DNA of 33,319 bases from the IMG/VR virus record IMGVR_UViG_3300027833_000138, positions 1 through 33,319 of that record, one strand, 5' to 3'. The notes beneath the pieces are model-generated. The model did no database searches. It was not told the origin of the DNA and worked only from the letters and a program-made list of their open reading frames with translations. The first letter of the stretch is position 1; each line of letters opens with the position of its first letter. This document shows, piece after piece, positions 22,241-28,083 of this stretch. A program made the position numbers and the translations under genes. The stretch is from a virus.

Positions 22241-22602
22241 CATCAAGACGAGACAGAGCAGCGTTTCTGAGAATGGTAGAGATGTACAGCGGGATCAATA
22301 TCTAGTGTTAGTAAAGTCCACGGGCTTTGATTAATTTAACACCGAGCTTATATCGCAGTCTTGACCTGAGTGTTACTGCTAGTAGATAACGGTAACGACC
22401 CTAAGAAGCCGTGGCTTGCAAGGTTGTGAACGCAGAGTGTATCAGGATCGACTAACCAATCTAATCAGGTTAGACAGAGGCCAGAAGGCACCGTGTAAGC
22501 GGGTTGCGTGGTTAAAACAGCCTCTATAAGATTAGCGCGGTTATTCACTTAAGACCTTTGATTATCAGGGGTTTTGATTGAATAACTTAAAAGGTTTTTA
22601 AA
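22241..22602 (+). ncRNA. Long structured leader or small RNA before the early genes
   Basis: About 360 bases follow the predicted promoter without a convincing reading frame, while the rest of the arm is tightly packed. Local pairings by eye include AAAGTC/GGCTTT (22313-22328), CTAACC/GGTTAG (22452-22473) and AGAGGC/GCCTCT (22476-22526). An 8-bp GTTATTCA/TGAATAAC stem lies next to the first ribosome site. I do not recognise an Rfam family, and no tRNA is evident. It may be a cis-regulatory leader or a separate RNA. Confidence 0.5.
22540..22595 (+). promoter_or_regulatory. Possible pseudoknot covering the first early ribosome-binding site
   Basis: Stem 1 is GTTATTCA (22540-22547) with TGAATAAC (22579-22586), 8 perfect pairs. 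ACCTTT in its loop (22554-22559) can pair with AAAGGT (22590-22595) downstream, the geometry of an H-type pseudoknot. AAGG in the second arm is the Shine-Dalgarno for the ATG at 22603, so folding would block translation. Confidence 0.55.
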
Positions 22603-23046
22603 ATGTCACATAAACAGAAACGAACATATGCCGAGCTACATAAAATCGCTGATGCATTCAACAGAGACAATGGTTATTGTGGTTTGATAGCTGTTTGCAT
22701 AGCGACCAACGCGAGCATGGGCAAAGTTAAGAGATATATGGAAACAATGGTAAACAGTGGACGGAGACGAGAACACGGCAAAGGAACTCCGCTGGATGTT
22801 ATCGAGAAAACTACCATGCGTTTTGGTAAAAAATATGATATAGATTTTATGGATGGCGGTTACATAGGCCAGACGTTAAATAGAGTCCATAGGGATTTAA
22901 AGAACACCTTTCCGAACGACACGTTTTATTGTCTAGTCAATGGCCATATCGCTTGCATTCGAGAGGGTATTTTAGAAGATTGGACAGCAATGAAACCGAG
23001 CAGACGCAAGGTCTTGAAAGTCTGGAAAATAGAAGAGAGAGTATAA
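22603..23046 (+). CDS. Early protein, papain-like cysteine-peptidase fold candidate
   Basis: A 147-residue protein, the first rightward gene and so likely expressed at once on infection. The N-terminal motif NGYCGLIAVCIATN puts a Cys at residue 26 at the start of a helix, as the nucleophile of papain-like folds. NGHIACIREGILEDW near the C-terminus gives His115 and Asp126 in the order and spacing of a Cys-His-Asp triad. I recall phage proteins of the same build without a named function. It might process or inactivate a host protein, or be an inactive relative. This is inferred from motif geometry only. Translation may be controlled by the pseudoknot over its AAGG site. Confidence 0.62.
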   Translation: MSHKQKRTYAELHKIADAFNRDNGYCGLIAVCIATNASMGKVKRYMETMVNSGRRREHGKGTPLDVIEKTTMRFGKKYDIDFMDGGYIGQTLNRVHRDLKNTFPNDTFYCLVNGHIACIREGILEDWTAMKPSRRKVLKVWKIEERV

Positions 23047-23047
23047 G

Positions 23048-23398
23048 ATGAGAAATTTTGATATCAATATAAAGGACAACAATATAGTAATTTTATTACT
23101 TGAGGGCGCAAACAAGTCAGAGACTACGGCGCGTAGACGTTATCAGGATGCGGTTGACAAGGGTAGTTCTGTTGCCTATTACGCAATGAAGCTTGCTGAG
23201 ACTGAGGTAATCTACACCAGTCTGGACTACACGTGGCACCGCAACCACTACAACAGCTTGAAGAGTTACGCTGGTACTGACCCGGTGAGCAGAGCAGAAC
23301 TTGCGGTTGATAAAGCTAGGCAGGCGGCGACAAAGGCGAAGTATGTTGCAGCAGTGGCGGCCTTTGAAGAGGCAGATCAGGCGTGGATGAACGGTTGA
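23048..23398 (+). CDS. Early hypothetical protein, 116 aa
   Basis: It starts 1 base after the peptidase-like gene. The N-terminus is beta-like (NFDINIKDNNIVILLLEG) and the rest is helical and Ala/Lys-rich (VDKARQAATKAKYVAAVAAF, then EEADQAWMNG). No motif or family is recognised. Position suggests an early host-interaction or regulatory protein. Confidence 0.62.
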   Translation: MRNFDINIKDNNIVILLLEGANKSETTARRRYQDAVDKGSSVAYYAMKLAETEVIYTSLDYTWHRNHYNSLKSYAGTDPVSRAELAVDKARQAATKAKYVAAVAAFEEADQAWMNG

Positions 23399-23411
23399 AG
23401 TAGAGTTATCA

Positions 23412-23435
23412 GTGGGCATTCTAACGAGTGCTCAC
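23412..23435 (+). promoter_or_regulatory. Intergenic hairpin, 9-bp stem
   Basis: GTGGGCATT (23412-23420) pairs with AGTGCTCAC (23427-23435), including two G-U pairs, across a 6-base loop. No T-run follows. A similar hairpin is at 24125-24149. It is possibly an RNase III-type processing or mRNA-stability element. Confidence 0.5.
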
Positions 23436-23464
23436 GCATAACTTGACTACCGGAGGTTTTTAAA

Positions 23465-23554
23465 ATGCGAGAAGTTTTCTATCATGTTATTGTGGCAGCA
23501 GCGACCTTGTATGTCTGGTCTGCTTTACTTGATTTACTTTATTACCTAGCTTGA
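23465..23554 (+). CDS. Tiny membrane peptide, 29 aa
   Basis: MREVFYHVIVAAATLYVWSA plus LLDLLYYLA is a single predicted transmembrane segment running to the stop TGA at 23552. GGAGG lies 7-11 bases before the ATG, one of the strongest ribosome sites in the arm, which argues that the small frame is real. Function is unknown; it could modulate host membrane proteins. Confidence 0.6.
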   Translation: MREVFYHVIVAAATLYVWSALLDLLYYLA

Positions 23555-23564
23555 GGGAATTATT

Positions 23565-23792
23565 ATGAAAGAATATAACGGTCACCGCAGTTGGAACGCT
23601 TGGAACGTATCGCTCTGGTTACACAATGACCCCGACTGGTACGAGGAGTGGTGCTGGATGCCAACCGAGTTTAGTCTGGACAAGGCGGTAGAGGTGCTGC
23701 TGGGGGTCTGCCTGCCTAAAAAGACCCCTGATGGTGCGGTATTTAATAAGCTTACAATTAAACTAGCAATCGAAGAGAACTGGAGCAAATAA
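23565..23792 (+). CDS. Conserved phage protein (YNGHRSWNAWNVSLW family), 75 aa
   Basis: It begins MKEYNGHRSWNAWNVSLWLH, a very conserved opening that I know from many phages (I think of it as a DUF7249-type protein, without certainty of the number). It also contains KKTPDGAVFNKLTIKLAI. No biochemical function is known to me. GAGGGAA precedes the ATG by a proper distance. It is followed after 1 base by the next gene. Confidence 0.75.
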   Translation: MKEYNGHRSWNAWNVSLWLHNDPDWYEEWCWMPTEFSLDKAVEVLLGVCLPKKTPDGAVFNKLTIKLAIEENWSK

Positions 23793-23793
23793 A

Positions 23794-24114
23794 ATGGAAA
23801 AATCACACTTACACCTGATCAAATGGGCGATAGACAAGGGCTATACGCTGGAAGTCTGGGGCGATGGCGAGGAGCTTGATTACTCTGGGACTGGATACAA
23901 GGCAGCAAAGGAGGCGACTGAGGCTTGCGATACAGCCGAGATAGTCCTTAAGTACAAGTCCGGGAAGGTAGCGGCATGGTTCTACGTGGTCAACGGTATG
24001 GACGAACCGGAGGAGTTCGTCAGTGACTACGGTTACAACGAGGTGGGGAGAGCGTGGGAGAAAGCTTATGATCAAGCCTGCCACCCCGAGGAAGTAAGGT
24101 GCTGTAACAAATAG
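23794..24114 (+). CDS. Early hypothetical protein, 106 aa
   Basis: An acidic protein of alternating helix and strand (HLIKWAIDKGYTLEVWGDGE, then KVAAWFYVVNGMDEPEEFVS), ending in a Cys pair (EVRCCNK). The pattern recalls small phage proteins that occur beside the SWNAWNVSLW family, but no function is known to me. Starts 1 base after its neighbour and is followed by a hairpin-containing gap. Confidence 0.65.
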   Translation: MEKSHLHLIKWAIDKGYTLEVWGDGEELDYSGTGYKAAKEATEACDTAEIVLKYKSGKVAAWFYVVNGMDEPEEFVSDYGYNEVGRAWEKAYDQACHPEEVRCCNK

Positions 24115-24124
24115 TTGCTTTATC

Positions 24125-24149
24125 GTAGTCATTCGGTTAGAGTGGCTAC
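24125..24149 (+). promoter_or_regulatory. Intergenic hairpin, 9-bp stem (second of its kind)
   Basis: GTAGTCATT (24125-24133) pairs with AGTGGCTAC (24141-24149), including two G-U pairs, across a 7-base loop. The inner CATT/AGTG end is shared with the hairpin at 23412-23435. No T-run follows. Confidence 0.5.
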
Positions 24150-24187
24150 CATTAAACCAACTAAACCAAATCAACGAGGTAATACAG

Positions 24188-24451
24188 ATGAAAATTAAAC
24201 ATATAGCTAGTAACATGACCGAACTAGACCTAGGATTTGCGCAGGTATTTTTTAGCTACGAAACCCCAGTGGCGGCACGTTTGACTGACGGCTCACTGGT
24301 GCGCACAGCAGAGCGTTATAGTGTCACCACCACCAAACACATCAACAAGTGGCTCAATGGCTGCGAGGCTCTCACAGTGCCGCAGGCTCGTATTGATTGC
24401 CTGTTGACTTCAACCAGTGAATGTGATTCAGACTATAACGAGGTGGCATAA
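24188..24451 (+). CDS. Conserved early phage protein, 87 aa
   Basis: MKIKHIASNMTELDLGFAQV is followed by FFSYETPVAARLTDGSLVRT and a helix with TKHINKWLNGC. I recall this layout from small phage proteins that begin with a beta-sheet on ‘SNMTEL’ and end with a Cys-containing tail; the family has no function known to me. Its last base is shared with the start of the next gene (TAATG). Confidence 0.7.
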   Translation: MKIKHIASNMTELDLGFAQVFFSYETPVAARLTDGSLVRTAERYSVTTTKHINKWLNGCEALTVPQARIDCLLTSTSECDSDYNEVA

Positions 24452-24648
24452 TGGAATTAAGTTACGCAGGATACAGGGAAACACTGTCTAAACTCTCAAG
24501 AATGTATAGAAACTCATATAGACAGGACGGCCATAAAGCAGCACAACCGTGGCGCGATATGATGCGACAGTTACGCGCAGAATATCCAGAGTACGGAGAC
24601 AGATATACACGCGAAGCACTAGGATATCCAAAAAAAGAGGAGAAATAA
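24451..24648 (+). CDS. Small basic early protein, 65 aa
   Basis: MELSYAGYRETLSKLSRMYR then NSYRQDGHKAAQPWRDMMRQ: a charged, Tyr- and Arg-rich, helical protein. No motif is recognised. It overlaps its upstream neighbour by one base and its downstream neighbour by one base, so it is part of a coupled chain. Confidence 0.6.
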   Translation: MELSYAGYRETLSKLSRMYRNSYRQDGHKAAQPWRDMMRQLRAEYPEYGDRYTREALGYPKKEEK

Positions 24649-24944
24649 TGCTAAACAATTACAAGGCAACAGCTAGGAGAATAACTATGACAGGTTGCAG
24701 AATAAGTGAAGAGGACGCGAGAGACCCGTATTTTGACGGCGAAGAGTTAACGGTTGAGGAGCTTAATGAGGCACAGCGCGAGGACTTTGAGGCGTTACTA
24801 GAGGACATACAGGAGTATGCAGAGGGACTCTTAGGAGACCCTAGCTGGGTGCCTGATGATGACGATTTGGCAGCAGCTAGGCATCTTTATCAGCATCTAA
24901 ACTATTATTATATACCACCCAACGTGACAAAGGAGAATAAATAA
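24648..24944 (+). CDS. Acidic early protein, 98 aa
   Basis: The chosen start at 24648 has GAGGAG upstream. A second in-frame ATG at 24687 also has AGGAG at good distance, so two products (98 and 85 residues) are possible. The body is strongly acidic (EELTVEELNEAQREDFEALL), helical and ends LNYYYIPPNVTKENK. Highly acidic early phage proteins sometimes mimic DNA or inhibit host enzymes, but nothing specific shows that here. Confidence 0.62.
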   Translation: MLNNYKATARRITMTGCRISEEDARDPYFDGEELTVEELNEAQREDFEALLEDIQEYAEGLLGDPSWVPDDDDLAAARHLYQHLNYYYIPPNVTKENK

Positions 24945-25261
24945 TGGACATGAACAATTTAGAATGTAAAATTGTAAGCTGGCACCACAACCGTAATTTG
25001 ATTAACGGGTCAACAGATCACCAGCAGTTTGAGAAGTTACTAGAAGAGGTAGAGGAACTGCGTAAGAACATTGAGCACAGCCAGTGTGTCGTTGATGATA
25101 TCGGTGATATTATTGTTGTCTTGATCAACATAGCACACCGCAATAAGTACACGCTGGCGGAGTGTATGGAGCACGCTTATGGTGATATCAAAGATAGAAA
25201 GGGGCAGATGGTCAACGGGCTATTTGTTAAAGAGAAAGTTGACGAGAGTAGAGGTAACTAA
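24944..25261 (+). CDS. mazG: MazG-like NTP pyrophosphohydrolase
   Basis: A 105-residue all-helical protein with the metal-binding pattern of the MazG/dUTPase superfamily: EKLLEEVEELRKNI supplies the E-x2-E-E part and VVDDIGDIIVVLINI the E/D-x3-D part. Single-domain phage members hydrolyse (d)NTPs or reduce ppGpp signalling. It fits with the ribonucleotide reductase and other DNA-synthesis genes. AGGAG lies upstream of the ATG. A second ATG two codons in (MNNLECK) is possible. Confidence 0.82.
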   Translation: MDMNNLECKIVSWHHNRNLINGSTDHQQFEKLLEEVEELRKNIEHSQCVVDDIGDIIVVLINIAHRNKYTLAECMEHAYGDIKDRKGQMVNGLFVKEKVDESRGN

Positions 25262-25262
25262 A

Positions 25263-25469
25263 ATGCAATTTAGAATATTCAACAGGCTTTTAAGCGTAGA
25301 ATTAATTAACGGTTGTGGGCTGTGGCTGGAGTTTAGTGACAGCCGGGCGGTGTGGGTCTACAATACACGCGAGGAAGAGACATACGCAATGCCCTTCGTG
25401 GGTGTGTTCCTCTGTCTGCCTTTCGTGATGATTAGCTTCGGTAACGTCTACACAATAGATGAGGATTAA
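25263..25469 (+). CDS. Small hypothetical protein with a hydrophobic C-terminus, 68 aa
   Basis: The start at 25263 (MQFRIFNRLLSVELINGCGL) lies 2 bases after the mazG stop with GAGGT upstream. The first 40 residues are beta-like, followed by a hydrophobic segment (MPFVGVFLCLPFVMISFG) that may be a membrane helix. Function unknown. Confidence 0.6.
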   Translation: MQFRIFNRLLSVELINGCGLWLEFSDSRAVWVYNTREEETYAMPFVGVFLCLPFVMISFGNVYTIDED

Positions 25470-25471
25470 CT

Positions 25472-25564
25472 GTGTTGACTTTGGTATGCACAGGGCTTAT
25501 ACTCTGCTTAGGTTATGGGATTAAAGAAACAATGGATAACTGGAAAGGAGATGATGATGAGTAG
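25472..25564 (+). CDS. Tiny membrane peptide, GTG start, 30 aa
   Basis: MLTLVCTGLILCLGYGIKET followed by MDNWKGDDDE: one hydrophobic segment and an acidic tail. GAGGA lies 7 bases before the GTG. Its 3' end overlaps the ribosome site and start of the next gene, so translation would pass through that site. The short length makes this uncertain. Confidence 0.45.
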   Translation: MLTLVCTGLILCLGYGIKETMDNWKGDDDE

Positions 25565-25784
25565 AATTCAAGAGGTTTTGCTAGGGTACGAGGGCAGTGA
25601 CTGGATTAACGAAGCCGATCATGTGATAATTGACGAGCTTACTGAGCACCACCTGTACTGCCTGACTGTTTCGGATTTACAGTTCAGAGCGCGTCAGGCT
25701 ATACGTTACGACTATTACAACGAGACGTTAAATGCTTTGAAGGAACAACATAAAAACTTGAAGGGGAGTTGGTTAGATGAGTAG
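25557..25784 (+). CDS. Hypothetical protein, 75 aa
   Basis: Three consecutive ATG codons (25551, 25554, 25557) follow GGAG at 25547. I chose the third for its spacing. MSRIQEVLLGYEGSDWINEA, then HHLYCLTVSDLQFRARQAIR, is helical and acidic, without a recognised motif. It overlaps the zinc-ribbon gene by 8 bases. Confidence 0.6.
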   Translation: MSRIQEVLLGYEGSDWINEADHVIIDELTEHHLYCLTVSDLQFRARQAIRYDYYNETLNALKEQHKNLKGSWLDE

Positions 25785-25977
25785 ATGCAAAGCGTGTGAC
25801 ACTATATTGACAGAGTTCGAGATGAAAAGAATTGATTTTAACACTGACGCGCATTTGGATTTGTGTTATAATTGTATGGTAGTAAGCAACAGGGCGCTTC
25901 TAGAAGAGGATGGGGCGGTGGAGCAGACAATAGATGAAACATTAGCTGAGATAGGTATTGACTTGTCTAATAATTAA
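25777..25977 (+). CDS. Small zinc-ribbon protein, 66 aa
   Basis: MSRCKACDTILTEFEMKR gives C4-x2-C7, and DLCYNCMVVSNR gives the second C-x2-C pair (about residues 30 and 33), a four-Cys zinc site. The C-terminus is acidic (EDGAVEQTIDETLAEIGIDL). Such ribbons can bind nucleic acid or RNA polymerase. It lies directly before the middle promoter and ssDNA-binding gene, so it may be regulatory. The -35 box of that promoter lies inside its last codons. Confidence 0.7.
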   Translation: MSRCKACDTILTEFEMKRIDFNTDAHLDLCYNCMVVSNRALLEEDGAVEQTIDETLAEIGIDLSNN

Positions 25978-25986
25978 TGTTATAAT
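25958..25986 (+). promoter_or_regulatory. Sigma70-type promoter for the replication genes
   Basis: TTGACT (25958-25963), a 17-base spacer and TATAAT (25981-25986) match the consensus except for one -35 base. The box overlaps the end of the zinc-ribbon gene. The predicted start near 25993 gives a leader of about 95 bases to the ssDNA-binding gene and contains the palindrome at 26038. Confidence 0.8.
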
Positions 25987-26037
25987 ATTCTTATGTTATG
26001 TTCTTTAATAATTTAATAAAGTTTAAACCCAAACGAT

Positions 26038-26053
26038 CCTAAGTATACTTAGG
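26038..26053. repeat. 16-bp perfect palindrome CCTAAGTATACTTAGG
   Basis: The palindrome lies between the replication promoter and the ssDNA-binding gene. Its first 14 bases equal 21679-21692 in the divergent control region. As RNA it could extend to an 11-bp stem with the flanking GAT/GTC, including one G-U pair. Confidence 0.85.
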
Positions 26054-26086
26054 GTCATAACTTAAAGTGTAAAAGGAAGAAGTATT

Positions 26087-26452
26087 ATGGCAGTTATCGA
26101 AGGTACAGTAGCGTTTGAAAATCTAAACGAGCACGAGGTTTATCAGGGTCAGTCAACTGGTAAGTATTCATTGGTCATCAGTCTTGACGATGAAACATCT
26201 AATGATTTGGAAGCCAAGGGTGTCAAGCTCCGCGAGTACGAGGGTGTAAAGCAACGTAAGTTTAGCACCAAATACGAAATCCCTGTGTTCGACACGGATG
26301 GTCAGCCATTCATGGGACGGGTGACCCGCGGCTCTAAGGTGCGCTTGCTCTGGGCAGAAGGTAAGCCCCACCCTGTTCACGGTACGTCCACCTACCTTAA
26401 TAAAGTTAAGGTGCTGGAAGTTGCTGAGTCAGGCGAAGGCGAGGGATTCTAA
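26087..26452 (+). CDS. Single-stranded DNA-binding protein (T7 gp2.5-type, putative)
   Basis: A 121-residue protein of likely OB fold: VAFENLNEHEVYQGQSTGKY, then KYEIPVFDTDGQPFMGRVTR and GSKVRLLW. It ends in an acidic tail with a terminal aromatic residue (ESGEGEGF), the feature that lets T7 gp2.5 and related proteins contact polymerase and helicase. At 121 residues it is about half the size of T7 gp2.5, like compact versions in marine podoviruses. It directly precedes the primase-helicase (one-base TAATG overlap). Confidence 0.8.
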   Translation: MAVIEGTVAFENLNEHEVYQGQSTGKYSLVISLDDETSNDLEAKGVKLREYEGVKQRKFSTKYEIPVFDTDGQPFMGRVTRGSKVRLLWAEGKPHPVHGTSTYLNKVKVLEVAESGEGEGF

Positions 26453-28083
26453 TGACAGCAGAGTCTACCTTTCTACGTCACGAGCCATGCCCAACGTGTG
26501 GCTCAGGTGACAATTTAGCAAGGTACTCCGATGGGCATGCGGTCTGCTTCACGGCAGACTGTAACCACTACGAGAGGGGCAACGGAACTGCCCTAGACTT
26601 TGCACCACGTAAACCAACAAGGACATTAGAGATGACAGGAGTAATAGCAGCAATACCGGACAGGCGTGTCTCACTGGCTGTAGCCAAGCGTTATGGGGTG
26701 ACAGTGGAGTACGACACAAAGGGAACGGTAGTTAAGCACCACTATCCCTACTACGATAAAGATACTGGCTCAGTGATCGGCACCAAGGTACGCAGTGTAG
26801 CCAACAAACAGTTCTATGCGACAGGAGGTTTTGATAATGCAGGTCTCTTCGGCCAACAGGCGTTCAAGGGTGGCGGCAAATATGTTACAATCACGGAAGG
26901 CGAGACAGACGCACTGGCAGTCAACGAGATGTTCGATGGCAAATGGCCTGTCGTTTCTATCCGAAGCGGGGCATCAGGTGCAGCCAAAGATATCAAAGCC
27001 AACCTTGAATGGTTAGAGTCTTTCGATAATGTGATCATCTGTTTTGACAATGACAAGCCCGGACAGGAAGCGGCGAAGGTTGTTCTTAATCTGTTCACCC
27101 CCAACAAAGCAAAGAACGTAACCCTACCGATGAAAGACGCAGGAGATATGCTTAAGGGTGGTCAGGTACAGGCGTTTGTCAAGGAGTGGTGGAATGCCAA
27201 GGCGTTTAGGCCAGATGGTATTGTCTCAGGCATGGACACTTGGGATATGTTGCAGGAGCAGAAGGACATCAAGTCCATACCGTATCCGTGGCAGTGCTTG
27301 AACGAGTACACTCATGGTTTTAGACCCAAGGAACTGGTCACGATAACTTCAGGCTCAGGCATGGGCAAGTCACAGATCATGAGAGAGCTTGAGCACTACT
27401 TGCTGAAGAACACTGAGGACAACATCGGTATCCTAGCGTTGGAGGAGGACGTACCGAAGACCACGTTAGGTATTATGTCCATCGAGGCTAACAAGCAGTT
27501 ACATATACCGGAGATCAAGGAGTCCTTAGTAGAGGGAGAGGAGCGAGGGTACTGGGAGAACACGTTCGGGTTAGACCGGATACACTTACTAGACCACTTC
27601 GGCAGCACCAGTGAGGATGACTTGCTAGGGCGCATACGCTACATGGCCAAGGGTCTTGACTGCAAGTGGATTATCCTAGACCATCTGAGCATTGTGGTTA
27701 GTGACCAGTCCAATGGTGACGAGCGTAAGGCTATCGACAGTATCATGACTAACCTTCGTAAGATAGTTCAGGAGACGGGAGTTGGATTGTTCTTAGTGTC
27801 ACACCTACGCCGACCATCAGGTCAGAAGGCGCACGAGGATGGCGGTAAGATTAGTCTAGGAGAACTTAGAGGAAGCGCAGCCATCGCGCAGCTAAGTGAT
27901 ATGGTGATTGGTTTAGAGCGTGATCAGCAACACAGCGACCCTACCATACGTAACACAACAACGGTCAGGGTATTGAAGAATAGGTTTGTTGGTCTGACCG
28001 GCTCGGCCTGTTACCTCTACTATGATGCAGAATCAGGACGTATGGTTGAAACAGTATGTCCGGTGGAAGAAGCGGGGTTTTAA
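26452..28083 (+). CDS. Bifunctional primase-helicase (T7 gp4-like)
   Basis: A 543-residue protein. The N-terminal zinc motif uses C13, C16, C32 and C37. The TOPRIM primase domain has ITEGETDALAV (about 147-157) and the later NVIICFDNDKPG (about 193-204). The RecA-like helicase has Walker A TSGSGMGKS (about 299-307), EED after GILAL, Walker B KWIILDHLSIVV (about 405-416) and VSHLRRPSGQ, and the segment with GELRGSAAIAQLSDMVIGLE. All elements appear intact, so it should both prime and unwind at the fork. It shares bases with the ssDNA-binding gene before and the DNA polymerase after. Confidence 0.95.
   Translation: MTAESTFLRHEPCPTCGSGDNLARYSDGHAVCFTADCNHYERGNGTALDFAPRKPTRTLEMTGVIAAIPDRRVSLAVAKRYGVTVEYDTKGTVVKHHYPYYDKDTGSVIGTKVRSVANKQFYATGGFDNAGLFGQQAFKGGGKYVTITEGETDALAVNEMFDGKWPVVSIRSGASGAAKDIKANLEWLESFDNVIICFDNDKPGQEAAKVVLNLFTPNKAKNVTLPMKDAGDMLKGGQVQAFVKEWWNAKAFRPDGIVSGMDTWDMLQEQKDIKSIPYPWQCLNEYTHGFRPKELVTITSGSGMGKSQIMRELEHYLLKNTEDNIGILALEEDVPKTTLGIMSIEANKQLHIPEIKESLVEGEERGYWENTFGLDRIHLLDHFGSTSEDDLLGRIRYMAKGLDCKWIILDHLSIVVSDQSNGDERKAIDSIMTNLRKIVQETGVGLFLVSHLRRPSGQKAHEDGGKISLGELRGSAAIAQLSDMVIGLERDQQHSDPTIRNTTTVRVLKNRFVGLTGSACYLYYDAESGRMVETVCPVEEAGF

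Larger units (their letters stand above)
21660..22602. other. Divergent control region without recognised genes
   Basis: These 943 bases lie between the leftward (packaging/structural) and rightward (replication) arms. They hold a perfect sigma70 promoter leftward, a weaker leftward candidate and one rightward promoter, plus several inverted repeats and a long untranslated leader before the first rightward gene. The left half is AT-rich. No reading frame here has a convincing product. It is the only large gap in the window and the most likely home of an origin or operators, though neither is proved by sequence alone. Confidence 0.8.

Noticed and set aside
22146-22334. A 62-codon plus-strand frame in the control region
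   Set aside because: It runs through the -35 and -10 boxes of the rightward promoter, has no good ribosome site, and the product resembles no known protein.
22241-22602. Group I intron or tRNA in the early leader
   Set aside because: I could not find a P7-like core, splice partners, or a tRNA cloverleaf with a T-arm; the region is kept as an unclassified leader.
25844-25872. CTGACG-17-TATAAT inside the small zinc-ribbon gene
   Set aside because: The -35 is weak and a much better promoter lies about 110 bases downstream at 25958; it may be chance in an AT-rich coding stretch.
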